Source: Fragilariopsis cylindrus CCMP1102 (Eukaryota > Bacillariophyta > Bacillariophyceae > Bacillariales > Bacillariaceae). Taken from it: 42,588 nucleotides of DNA. Position numbers and translations under genes: made by a program. The notes under the pieces are model-generated. The model had not been told where the DNA came from. It saw nothing but the letters and a program-made list of their open reading frames with translations, and did no database searches. The stretch lies in NCBI GenBank assembly GCA_900095095.1, contig FMBT01000578.1, positions 1-42,588 of the forward strand. The letters are read 5' to 3'. Of this stretch, positions 31,757 to 41,938 are shown in pieces; position 1 is the first letter of the stretch, and every line of letters starts with the position of its first letter.

Positions 31757-33360
31757 ATGACATCAACTGGAAAAGCGACGAATGGTGCCGCCCTCAAAGC
31801 CACCCACCTTCAAATGTCTGAAGCAAGTATTAGATGGGATCAAGCTGAAAAGGGATTTTTGACAGATGCAGAACGTATTGCAAAGAACATGGATGTTGAT
31901 GGAAAGGGCACTTATCAAGAGAACAATCTGTGATGTTGGGTACACAGTTTCAAAGCTTGAAGGAAGATAATAAATCAATCAAGAAGCAATTATATGGTCT
32001 TGCTGTTCTTTGTGTCTTGTTATGTATTGGAACTATTGCTGGTACTGTTATGGCTGTCAAGAATAGTAAGGATACTGTTGTTGATATGAAAACTGGTATA
32101 ATGAAAGTTAATGGTAGTAATGGTGGTAATGATATTGTTACTGTAAAGGCACAAGGCACAACATTTCAAACAACTGGAAGTGTTACAATGAATGAAGAAA
32201 CAACAACAGATGGGAAAACCTTTACAAAACTAGTGGTTGGTCATTGTGTTTCAGTTGAAGACATTGCTAGTATGTGGTTAGCAAATGAAGAAGGAAGTGA
32301 TGCGCGTTTAGTTATCGCAGAGGTTAATAATGATGGTACTGGTGATACTGATACTGATACTGATACTGGAATTAGTAGTATTGAGCCTGTTACAACTGGT
32401 CGTGCTTCATGGAACCAAGACCATATTGTTATGGGTGGTATGACCTTCATTCCGAATGAAGAATGTGCCAGTGGCAATCGTCGCCGTAAATTATTGGAAA
32501 GTAACGTTATTGAAAGTAATGGTATGTTACCATTTGATTCTGTTTCAATCCATCGTTCTTTGAAGCAACGTGTTGACTTTCTTGGTGGTCGTCAGTCTAG
32601 AAGTAGGCATGACAGTCATCTCATTGATAGAAGGTTACTAGGAGAAGGTTATGTTGTGGCTGTAGTTGCCCCTTTAGATGCAGTAACCCCCACAGTCTTC
32701 CTTGGAACTGCCGCCAACTATGTTATCCTTTCAAAGGCTGGTATCACTAACGTACCCAGCTCGAAAATTACAGGCGATATTGCTGTCTCGCCCATCGCTG
32801 CGACTGCCATGACTGGTTTTGGCTTGATCAAGGACAGTACTAATAGATTTTCGACGTCTACGGATGTTACAGGAAAAGTCTATGCACCGGACTACGCCTC
32901 TCCCACTGCTACTTTGTTGACCACCGCGGTCTTAGACATGGGGGTTGCGTACACCGACTCCCAAGGACGTTCTGCCTCTAACGACTTTTACCACAATATT
33001 AGAGGAGGAGCAATTGGCGGCTTGGAGTTTGGACCTGGTGTCTACACTTTCACCACAGGTATTAGTATCACAGACCATATTAAATTTAGTGGCACCGCAT
33101 CGGACATCTTCATCATTAAGACAGCGGGGAGCGTGACTCAAGCAGCAAACACCGAAGTGATTCTGGATGGTGTCAAAGCAGAGAATATCTTCTGGTCGAT
33201 CGCAGGAACGGTTAACATTGGCGCAGGTGCAAAAATGAAGGGAACCCTCTTGGTTGCGACAGCCGTTACATTCGTTACGGGTGCCGAATTGGACGGCCGT
33301 ATTTTGTCGCAGACTGCAGTTGCCCTTGATAAGAATACCATCACTCAACCAACGGAGTAA
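31757..33360 (+). CDS. Membrane-anchored ice-binding protein (DUF3494), copy 1, one frame break
   Basis: The ATG at 31757 (ACCATCATGA) matches the start of copy 2. Order: an acidic N-terminus, an EF-hand-like loop DVDGKG (about residue 45), a short coil (SLKEDNKSIKKQ), and a transmembrane helix LYGLAVLCVLLCIGTIAGTV. Then comes a ~150-residue linker and the DUF3494 beta-solenoid (about 32690-33345), with NYVILSKAGITNVPSSKITG, IAVSPIAATAMTGFGL, GAIGGLEFGPGVYTF, DIFIIKTAG and the end LDGRILSQTAVALD. There is no signal peptide. Dibasic stretches (RRRKLLE, DRRLLGEG) in the linker could be processing sites. The frame shifts once near 31905 (GGGCAC, one base short of copy 2), so the gene reads as two pieces (to 31933, then to 33360). 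DUF3494 proteins bind ice and restrict its growth. Confidence 0.88.
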
Positions 33361-34738
33361 ACTGTGGCATAAAAATGCGAAACGAGAAGGTTAGTATCAA
33401 TATATTCCGCTATCTGAGAGATTTAAATCAGTTGTGACGGTGGTAGCGACGACGGTGACAACGACAATGATGTAGGTAATAACCAAAGAAAAGACAAAAA
33501 TGACATTGGGTGCCGTTCCTATTCATGGAAACAAAACATACATATTTAGTAAATAAATCAGAATTAATGTTAACGAGATATCAGATGTTCCTCTAGGCCT
33601 ACTAAAGAAAGAATTATAGAGTATACTGTTGAATCTTCTTTCCCTCTTAGTTTCTAGTGTGCTGTACCGTAGTAAGAATCAATCGATCATGCTGTGAGTG
33701 TTTAAAAAAGATTGAATCTATAATTAAATATTATAAGCTTGTTTGGAAGCAAGTTTTGTTGTTAAGAAATCCTATTATTATTAATATCGTGTAATGTTCT
33801 AACGTACGACGTAGCTCGATTACAAGTACAAGATGCATACTTGTAGCGGACCCCAACGAAATATTGTCTTCTTTTTGGAAATGATAGCATATCGGTATTT
33901 ACAGTATTTATTTGATCGCAGTCTGATCACGCGAAGCAAGTTACATTGAAAACAATCGTCGAAATTATTAATGTTCGCTATGTCCCCGTTCTCAAAGGGG
34001 CGCGGATAACTGGGAATGATTGGGAAACGTCGACATCGTCGTAGTATTCGCATCGTCGTTTTGTACGACGAAAATACCAGTCATAAACGTTTCATTAATT
34101 AATTAGTAAAGGAAAATATTATCAGATCAAAACGGTTTTTTAGAAGATCGATAAGTATTTTAGATTTTCGAACTAGAGTTTTATTGTGAGTGACTCAACA
34201 CTTCTGTCTTCGTTGTATGCGTAGTCGTAATACAAAGAGAAGTAATAATATAATCAATCAAAAACGGTTTTTAGAAGATCGAAAAGTATTTAAGATTTTC
34301 GAACTAGAGTTCCTATGTGAGTTCCTCAACACTTTTGTCTTCGTTGTATGCGTAGTCGTAATACGATATATATTTTTATTTACTGCCAAAACCTCGCTAG
34401 CTATGTTGAACTTTTAATCGTACGCATGGTGTATTATCATATATGTAAACGTATTTAGTCGGAGTATCAAGAAAAAATTCAAAAAAAAGTCCTCGAGCAT
34501 TTAATATATATAATGATTAAAAAGTGTACATACTGTAGAAAGTAAATGGGAATGGATAGGAAACGCGTCGTGTGTATTGGAGAATCAAAACGACATCACT
34601 CGACTCGGACTCAACAAACTAATAGTCCACAAAACACAATAGCGAAACATAATTGCATTTATATATCATTCCGCTTCCACTACAGAGACGTGCTATACAC
34701 TAAAACAACACACTATCTCTCCCTGATCATCGACCATC
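33361..34738. other. Spacer between the two ice-binding protein genes
   Basis: No gene seen. Its left part (33600-33760, including ATAAGCTTGTTTGGAAG) matches 36600-36760 downstream of copy 2. Its middle (33955-34110) matches the region upstream of copy 1 and again 36760-36920. It contains the 131-bp-period repeat at 34127-34364 and should hold the promoter of copy 2. Confidence 0.6.
34127..34364. repeat. Two ~106 bp direct repeats, 131 bp period, upstream of ice-binding copy 2
   Basis: Copies at 34127-34233 and 34258-34364 share AACGGTTTTTxAGAAGATCG, AGATTTTCGAACTAGAGTT and CTTCGTTGTATGCGTAGTCG. They lie 375-610 bases upstream of the start. Copy 1 has no such repeat, so the two genes differ in upstream architecture. 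Confidence 0.75.
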
Positions 34739-36395
34739 ATGACATCATCTAAAAAAGCGACTAATGGTGCCACCCTCGCAGGCACTAAACAGTTTTCCCG
34801 CATTCAAGCCGACTTGAAATGTCCGATGCAAGTATTATATGGGACCAAGCCGAGAAGGGATTTCTAACGGATGCTGAACGTATCGCAAAGAACATGGACA
34901 TTGGTGGGAAAGGACATTTATCAAGACAAGAATCTGTATTGCTGGGCTCACAGTATCAAAGCTTGAAGGAAGATAATAAACAAATCAAGAGACAATTGTA
35001 TGGACTTGCCATCCTTTGCGTGCTTTTATTCATTGGAACTATTGCCGGTACTGTGATGGCTGTCAAGAATAGTAAGGATACTATTGTTGATATGAAATCT
35101 GGTGTGATGAAAGTCAATGGTGGTACCGATGGTATTGACATCGTCACTGTAAAGGCACAAGGAACAACATTTCAAACAGATGGAAGTGTTATGATGAATG
35201 AAGAAACAACGACGGACGGGGCCACTTTTACAAAACTAGTGGTTGGTCATTGTGTTTCAATTGAAGACATTGCTAGTATGTGGTTAGCAAATGAAAAGGG
35301 CACTGATGCGCGTTTAGTAATTGCAGCAGAGGTTAAAATGATGGCACTGATGGTATTGATACTGATACTAGAATTAGTAGTATTGAGCCTGTTACATCTG
35401 GCCGTGCTTCATGGAATCAAGACCATATTGTTATGGGTGGTATGACCTTCTTTCCGAATGAAGAATGTACCAGTGGCAATCGTCGTCGTAAATTATTGGA
35501 AACTGATATATTACCATTTGATTCTGTTTCAATCCATCGTTCTTTGGAGCAACGTGTTGATTTGCTTAGTGGTCGTCGTCTTAATTGGGATATCTTAGAC
35601 AAAACTCCATCAAGTTATGCTGTAGCTATAATTGACGATCCACCTCCCTCACCCCCAAAGGTCGTCCTTAGAAGTGCCGGCAACTATGTCATCCTCGCAA
35701 AGGCTGGTATCACCAATGTGCCCAGCTCGAAAATTACAGGTAATATTGCTGTCTCACCCATTGCTGCAACTGCCATGACTGGTTTTGGCTTGATCAAGGA
35801 CAGTACTACTAGATTTTCGACGTCTACGGAGGTCACAGGAAAAGTCTATGCATCGGACTACACTGGTGGCTCAGCTTTGGTCATCGCGGCCAACGATATG
35901 TTGACCGCTTACAATGACGCCGCCAAACGTCCCTCATCTGGTGGCGCTTATATCAATCTTGGAGGAGGTGAAATTGGTGGATTAGTGTTGGGACGCGGTG
36001 TCTACACTTTCACCAAAGGTATTAGCATCACATCCGATATCAAATTCAGCGGCACCTCATCGGATATCTTCATCATGAAGACAACGGGGGGTATAACGCA
36101 AGCTGCGAGTACGCGTGTTGTTCTTGAAGGTGGTGCGCTGGCAGAGAACATCTTCTGGCAGGTTGCCGGAGTGGTTAGTGTCGGCGCAGGTTCGCATTTG
36201 AAAGGAATCCTCTTGGCAGCAACGAGCGCTGTATTTATTACTGGCTCCAGTTTAGAAGGTCGTATCCTCGCACAGACTGCAGTTGCCCTTCAGATGGCGA
36301 CCATCACTCAGCCAACGGATGACCAAACTGACCAGATTGTAACACCTAGTTCGGCGCCAAGTGACAGTCTGGAGCCAAGTGGTGCTCCTATTTAA
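34739..36395 (+). CDS. Membrane-anchored ice-binding protein (DUF3494), copy 2, with frame breaks
   Basis: Paralog of copy 1 with the same order: EF-hand-like loop (DIGGKGHLSRQE, where loop position 3 is Gly), coil, transmembrane helix LYGLAILCVLLFIGTIAGTV, linker with NRRRKLLE, and DUF3494 (about 35660-36300: NYVILAKAGITNVPSSKITG, GEIGGLVLGRGVYTFTKGI, LEGRILAQTAVAL). The tail is 20-30 residues longer than copy 1 (SSAPSDSLEPSGAP). The ATG at 34739 is homologous to the copy 1 start (MTSSKKATNGA) but a 4-bp difference near 34812 puts it out of frame; the ATG at 34819 is the in-frame alternative. A second shift lies near 35334 (AAAATGATG, one base short of copy 1). Frames are 34819-35445 and 35433-36395. 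Confidence 0.85.
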
Positions 36396-37436
36396 TGATG
36401 ATCAGTGCAATATGATATGACAATGTGATCGAATCTTTGTGGTGGCAACGACGACGATGGCGATGAAAAAGCAGACATGGATTAAGATAAGACAGCAAAA
36501 CAATTAGTCGCAATTCATATATGTAAACAAAAACTAAATAACAATAAATTTAAGATTGAATGTCAATTAGAAATATATGCTCCTCTAATATACACATGTC
36601 ATTATACTTGTTAGTATTCCTTCCTCTTATCTATCTATCTAGCTATCTATTGTGGTGTGCCGTAGAATCGATCATTTTTTAACTCATCGTTGTCGTCGTC
36701 GTTGTGTTCTCTTTTTGATTAAATACATTATAAAATATAAGCTTGTTTGGAAGTTAATCTGAAAGCAATCGTGCAATTGTTACTTAGCGTTCTTTGCCTC
36801 AAGCACGTAAAACAGTCCGATTGTGCTCTATCTCCGTTTCTTTCCCAGGGCAAAGGTAACTGGAAGGAGAAGAAAACGAGTCGTCGTCTCGTTAGTCGTG
36901 TCTTCGTTCTCGTGGTAGACGCATCGTCGTATCTCACAGTAATATCTATCAAAAACCGTACGTTTTAGCTTCAACAAAGCCTGGAACAAAGAAAAAAATC
37001 GTTGCTGTAGGGGCAAAGACAAAATTCCTGCACTTGACTCCTGGATACTATCTTGATGCTGTTGCCTTTGGTTCTCGTTTTTTTGATGAGCGATTTTTTA
37101 GTCTATTTTATTAAAATATTTATTTGATGAATGATGAACTGATATTTCAAGTCGTGATCAATCGTTGTTAATTCGTGCTTAATTCGTGCTTAATTTATAG
37201 ACACTTATGCCCTACACGGATACGCGTAACAATAATCGCGGGATTATTATGAACTAGTCTTGGGTCTGTGAAATGCAGAATGTACAATAAAAATGCAAAA
37301 AGAAAAAGTAAAGATTTGCCAATACTTTTTATAAACTCACAAAATACTTTATTAGCTCCACAAAACAGTACAAACTACTACTGTTTATCCTTGTCTTCTA
37401 CCTCACCTTCCCTAAGCAAACGCCGCCAAAAACAAC
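36396..37436. other. Intergenic with a partial third copy of the ice-binding gene flank
   Basis: 36600-36930 resembles 33600-34060 (ATAAGCTTGTTTGGAAG; GGCAAAGGTAACTGGAAG; TCTTCGTTCTCGTGGTAGAC). This suggests a third duplication unit that has lost its gene. A short CTATCTAT repeat lies near 36630-36650. The rest is the promoter side of the SGNH gene. Confidence 0.5.
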
Positions 37437-38729
37437 ATGATGATCAGCTATTCTATCACGACAACGTTTACTTTTATTGTCTTCTGTGTTCTTTCTTCTG
37501 TTTCATCGTCGGAGGAGATACTTTTTGGTAAGTACATTTTGTTTTTTTGCTCCGCACCATAGGTCTCCATCGTCATCGTTTCTGCGGTCAAATCGAATCG
37601 AAATCGTCCTCATCCCATACTTCTTCTTCTTCTTCTTCCTATATACTCCATTGTACAACAGCTGGAGATAGTGATGTTTCTAGATGGAAGAAAACTGATG
37701 AGATCTACGAAAACAGCGCGAATTTAGGCGATGGTGGCACGACCTGTCGACAATGGGCAAATCGCATCAAAAATGGTGTTGATAAGTACTCACCGACGGT
37801 AGTTGTGCTGGTATGTGGGGAAAATGATCTATCTGATAGGTATGCGGAAGAAGCATTTGATGATTTTCGTAAAGTTGTTGAACAAATCCACGCCAAGGGA
37901 GTTGACCGTGTAATTTATATGGGTACAAAACCCGAACCAGATACAAAGGATCTCCACAAAGATTACCGTGACTACGATGAGTTGATCCGAGATTATTATG
38001 TTAATACTGAACCAGATGGAAAATTTACAATGATTGATGTATACCCATCGTTTATAGCAATGGGTAATCCTAGAAGCTTATATGCAAATGATGATCTTCA
38101 TTTGAGTAAGGAAGGGTACAACTATTGGAATGCTTGGTTACAATCAGCATTAGTAGATAACAATTGCATTCGTTGGCAAAATGGCAATTGTGCTATTCGC
38201 ACTGACAGTAATGGCGATGGTGGTGGTGGTGGTGGCGGCGACGATGGTAACAACGAAGACAACAATAACCCTATCGAATATACGTCATCCCCATCTCCGA
38301 CTCCTACACCATCTGGATCTGGATCTGGATCTGAATCCGGATCTGAATCTGAATCTGAATCTGAATCTGAATCTGAATCGTCGTCTAATGATCCAAACTT
38401 TCGTTACAAAGGAGTGAGAGGGTAGATAGCAATCCGAATAAAATGGGGACGGCAACAGCGAAGATGATAATGATAATGACTATGGAGATAATCACCCGGA
38501 AGGTGACGATAATGATGGCGGATATGATGCTGGAGGTAACGAGTCACAACAGGACGGCAATGGGCACGTCAACGGCGAAGACGGTAGTAATAATAATAAT
38601 GATAATGATAATGGAGATGAACAGCTAGAAGTTGACGATAATGATGGTGGAGATGATGGTGGAGATGATGAGTCACAACAGGACGGTAATGGTGACGGCG
38701 ATAGCGACAGCGAATATGATCAGGAATAA
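37437..38729 (+). CDS. Secreted SGNH/GDSL-family hydrolase with acidic low-complexity tail
   Basis: Exon 1 (37437-37527) encodes a signal peptide, MMISYSITTTFTFIVFCVLS then SVSSSEEILF. The intron is 37528-37661 (134 nt; donor GTAAGT, acceptor CAACAG). Exon 2 starts at 37662 and gives ILFAGDSDVSRW, placing the block I GDS (Ser34) where the family has it. Block II is NLGDGG (Gly53), block III is GEND (Asn85), and block V is DDLH (Asp174, His177). The catalytic set is complete. Likely an extracellular or lumenal esterase/lipase-like enzyme; substrate unknown. After the domain the protein has Gly/Asp and Ser-Glu repeats. That frame stops at 38425, but an Asp/Asn/Gly-rich tail continues in another frame to 38729 (NGDGNSEDDNDND ... 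SDSEYDQE), needing shifts near 38410 and in the A-run at 38440. Confidence 0.8.
38312..38379 (+). repeat. GGATCT/GAATCT hexamer repeat inside the SGNH gene
   Basis: GGATCT units change to GAATCT units, encoding Ser-Gly then Ser-Glu dipeptides. It is an in-frame microsatellite in the tail region. Confidence 0.85.
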
Positions 38730-39079
38730 GTAAACGTTTGGATAGCTGAAATGACAAAATTTAGTTACAAGTTGAATAATATTTACATACTGTAATGACA
38801 TATTCAATCTTCTAAATCAAATAGTCTAAACAAATAACTATAAATGGACAATCGCATATAATAGTAAGAAGACAATTATATAGCATTATTCATAGCAGTG
38901 GACATTATTCATTCTATATGTATTTCTCCTCTCTTATGCACCTCCCTTCCTGTGATGTTTTAAAATACGCCTACTAATTCGCCTATCACTTCGTATACGC
39001 ACCGGACCAAACTCAACTGCGCTCTAGGCTCTGGGTAACCAACCAACTAGCCAGTAATGACGATGACTGTATATTATGT
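38730..39079. other. Convergent 3' intergenic region
   Basis: 350 bases between the ends of the SGNH gene (+) and the CRAL-TRIO gene (-). AT-rich, with ACTATAAATGG and several possible poly(A) contexts. Nothing else seen. Confidence 0.5.
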
Positions 39080-41350
39080 CTAAATATCCCGCACTTGTAC
39101 GTTGTTATACTCTAGACAACTGCTGAGACAATCAGGACAATCAGGTTTAAATCGTTTTGGATCGATTCCAAAACTGGAAAGGCTATTGTTACCTGAGTCA
39201 CCATAATAATCATAAGTGATGTTGCGTTTGATTGGATTTGCTGCTGCTGCTGCTGCTGCTACTGGTGGTGGTCGAGTAGACGGTGCTTTTAAGGTACGTT
39301 TTCTTTCATCTCTCATCAATTGAGAAATCTTTTTTCGTAATTTAATCCTATGGTTTTCATTGTGGTTCCCACGGTCACACCGTGATGCATTAATGGTTGC
39401 ATACCAACAATATTTTGTATCGTATGCAACAAACTTATAGCCTTTGAGATTATATGCTTCATCGATAATCTCATCCAAGAAATCAATATCTAAACTTCTT
39501 GGTCTTTCTTTTGCGTCCTCTTGCTGCCTCTTTAGTTGAAGAAAGTAACGAAATTCAATATTTGCTGAACGTTTATACATTCTACGATCACCAAGAATGA
39601 TACAATTCATATCTGGACAATCGGTACCGGGACAGATTGTTGGTATGTTACTATCCTTTAATAGTTGTAATTGTTCCATAGAAAAATTCTTTTCCATTTC
39701 TTGTGTTACATAATATACATTTAAAATTCGACATCGTTGTTTGCGATACTCATCGATTGCATTCCTTGCTCTTAATGTTTGCAAAAATGCTTTGTTTTTA
39801 GTTTTTCCAGCGGATGTAATACACATATTATGTGTGGGTATACCGAAGGAGCACATACTGTAGTTGCACTCTAGAGTACTACCGGTATGGATACGTGTAA
39901 TTGCTCTATATGCTGATGGCATCATACTTAACATGATTGCCTTTAAGAAATGATACAATTTAGTATCAGGCATGTTAACATGAATTGCAGTATAACGTGC
40001 CGATGTCGATTCTATTAATTTTTGATAAAATTCATTTCTATCTTTGAATTGTCTATCCCAACTAATTGTCATAATTTTTGAATTTAGTGCTAAAAAGTTA
40101 ACATGTACCGCACCCTCCTTTGCCAATGTTTCTTCGTCTTCCATAATCCCAAATGCTAAGTACACTGTAACTCTAGAAAATTCCTGTATTGTAATCTGTT
40201 TCGAGTAGTCAAATTGATTTGTTCCTACAAACATTCTACGTCCCATCTTATCACGAACCGTTAAAACTTGACTTTGTCCAACTATATTATATATTTTTTT
40301 GTTTGATTATATTATTTAACATAAGAAAGGAGCAAAGAATGAATGAATGAGAGGCCGTTATTTTGATACACAGTAGCATATACAGTACTATCATATTCTT
40401 GAATAAATACGTTGTGTTGTGTAGAGTTACTGCTACTGCTAGGTTACGTTTACGTTTACGTTTAACTGTACAGTATTGATACGCTTACTTACCTTTTAAT
40501 TGTTGTATTTCACGTTTTGATAAATCATGCATTTGTAATGGTCGTAATAATGCAACATCACCAAATAATTCATATACAAAATTTAAATTTTTACAGTATC
40601 GTATACATGCTTTTGTGATATCAAAAAATTCACAACGTAAAAATTTTAATCTAAATTCGTTCGATGTAATGTAATTACTTTTTAATATCGTTGTTCCATA
40701 TATATGTCCACGTTTTAATTCATCATTTAGAGTAACAGCTTTCCGTCTTTTGTGATTGATTGATTGATTGATTAGCGTTGAGAGTAAATATAGGAAGAGA
40801 AAAGAAGAGAAAGAAGATTCAAAAGAGTTTAGTAAAGTATTTTTATATTTTAAAATTGAGACCGAACGTTTGTGTGCGTGAAAAAACATAACATAAAATT
40901 CATATAATACATGCCATGCCATGCCATAGCCATGTAATGCGATTATATTTTTCCTTATTACTGTACTCCTTTTTCTCTTATTTCTTACCTGGATACTTTT
41001 TCTTTTCTTCTTCTTCCTCTTCTTCTACATTATTTTTGGTACTAGCTAGGATAAACATATCCATATCATAGGAACTTGTTGATGAACTTGTAATAATAAT
41101 TTATATTCCATAGCTAATAATGATTTGGAATTAAATCGGTGGTTTCTTGTATGGATCGTGATTTCACACCATGCATTTCATCGGTGATTGCTTCATATTC
41201 ATCTGGATGTTTCGTCATATCATATAATTCTTTGGCCCATACTTTATTCACTTCGATAGCTAATGTATTGGATTGTTTCATCGGAGGTGTTCCAGACACT
41301 AGCGTTGCTTCCGACGTCAGTTTCACGTAGGCAGCAATCGTGTCCGCCAT
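39080..41350 (-). CDS. CRAL-TRIO (SEC14-like) protein with a DUF6824-like C-terminal domain
   Basis: Exons on the minus strand: 41350-40989 (ATG in ACCATGG; two frame breaks near 41140 and 41070), 40738-40493 and 40281-39080. The junctions are phase 1; the second intron (40492-40282) has donor GTAAGT and acceptor ATATAG. The N-terminal CRAL-TRIO part reads FRLKFLRCEFFDITKACIRY, ELFGDVALLRPLQMHDLS, then across the splice VGQSQVLTVRDKMGRR. The lipid-binding core follows: HVNFLALNSK, MLSMMPSAYRAITRIHTGS and SFGIPTHN. The C-terminal part (about 39300-39660) has IILGDRR, NIEFRYFLQLKRQQ and GYKFVAYDTKYCWYATIN, resembling DUF6824 (LGRG...GN..FR.L...Y...F...). CRAL-TRIO domains carry small hydrophobic ligands or phosphoinositides; DUF6824 function is unknown. 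An Ala8 tract interrupts the tail. The true start may lie further upstream (41938). Confidence 0.72.
40757..40777. repeat. TGAT/ATTG tetranucleotide repeat in the intron near a splice acceptor
   Basis: TGATTGATTGATTGATTGAT lies 20-40 bases upstream of the acceptor at 40739-40740 on the minus strand. There it reads as ATCA repeats in place of a normal polypyrimidine tract. Confidence 0.7.
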
Positions 41351-41460
41351 GGTATTATTGAATGTGTTTTTCCTTACTACCCCATAAATCAAACATCATT
41401 TGTGTCATTTCTTCAATTCTTCTTCCTTTTCTTCTTTTCCTTTATTTTATCACTTTATTA

Positions 41461-41938
41461 TTATTGTTTAGTAACGGTATCAACAACTGAAACAGAAGCT
41501 GCTGCTGTAGCTGCCTCATGCGCATGATTATTATGCGAAGTAGAAGCTGATGAAGCTGATACTGATGATACTGACGATGCTGACGATGCTGGCTGCGTTC
41601 TTCTCATCTTCTGCTGCATTACCATCAATTTAGAATTATTATTTTTCGTATAATTCGAATTGGAATTCGAATTCGTATTCGAATTTGATGCAGCTCTTTT
41701 TTCATTTCATTACTTCTACTTCTACTTCTATTTGTTCATTATCATCAAAGTCAAAATCCAAATCAAATTCATTAATTATACTGTTATCATCATCGTCGTT
41801 ATCGTTATCGTCGTGGTGTTCGTTGATATTATTGATATCATTATTACTACTGTTGTTGTTGTTTGGATCGAATACATCTTGAAGATCATAGTTACGCACC
41901 CAAAATGATGGTGCTGATGCTGATGACGAAGAAGGCAT
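41461..41938 (-). CDS. Acidic low-complexity N-terminal region, probably the first exon of the CRAL-TRIO gene
   Basis: An ATG at 41938-41936 opens MPSSSSASAPSFWVRNYDLQ, then DVFDPNN, Asn/Asp runs and FDLDFDFDD, ending at 41702. A one- or two-base shift in the A-run near 41697 leads to another coding-like frame (KRAASNSNTNSNSN, then MRRTQPASSASS and SVVDTVTKQ), stopping at 41461. A further coding-like piece (EEMTQMMFDLWGSKEKHIQ) lies at about 41418-41362 directly before the ATG at 41350. All of it is on the strand of the CRAL-TRIO gene with no competing gene, so I read it as the same gene with errors or short introns. It could also be a separate small gene. Confidence 0.45.

Noticed and set aside
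31905..35340. Programmed ribosomal frameshifting in the ice-binding genes
   Set aside because: The two copies break at different sites, and each copy reads through cleanly where the other breaks. Single-base errors explain this better.
37528..37562. Alternative SGNH acceptor at CACCATAG (35-nt intron)
   Set aside because: It is in frame but would place a Ser/His-rich stretch before GDSD. The 37661 acceptor gives ILFAGDSDVSRW, the normal family arrangement, and a more usual intron size.
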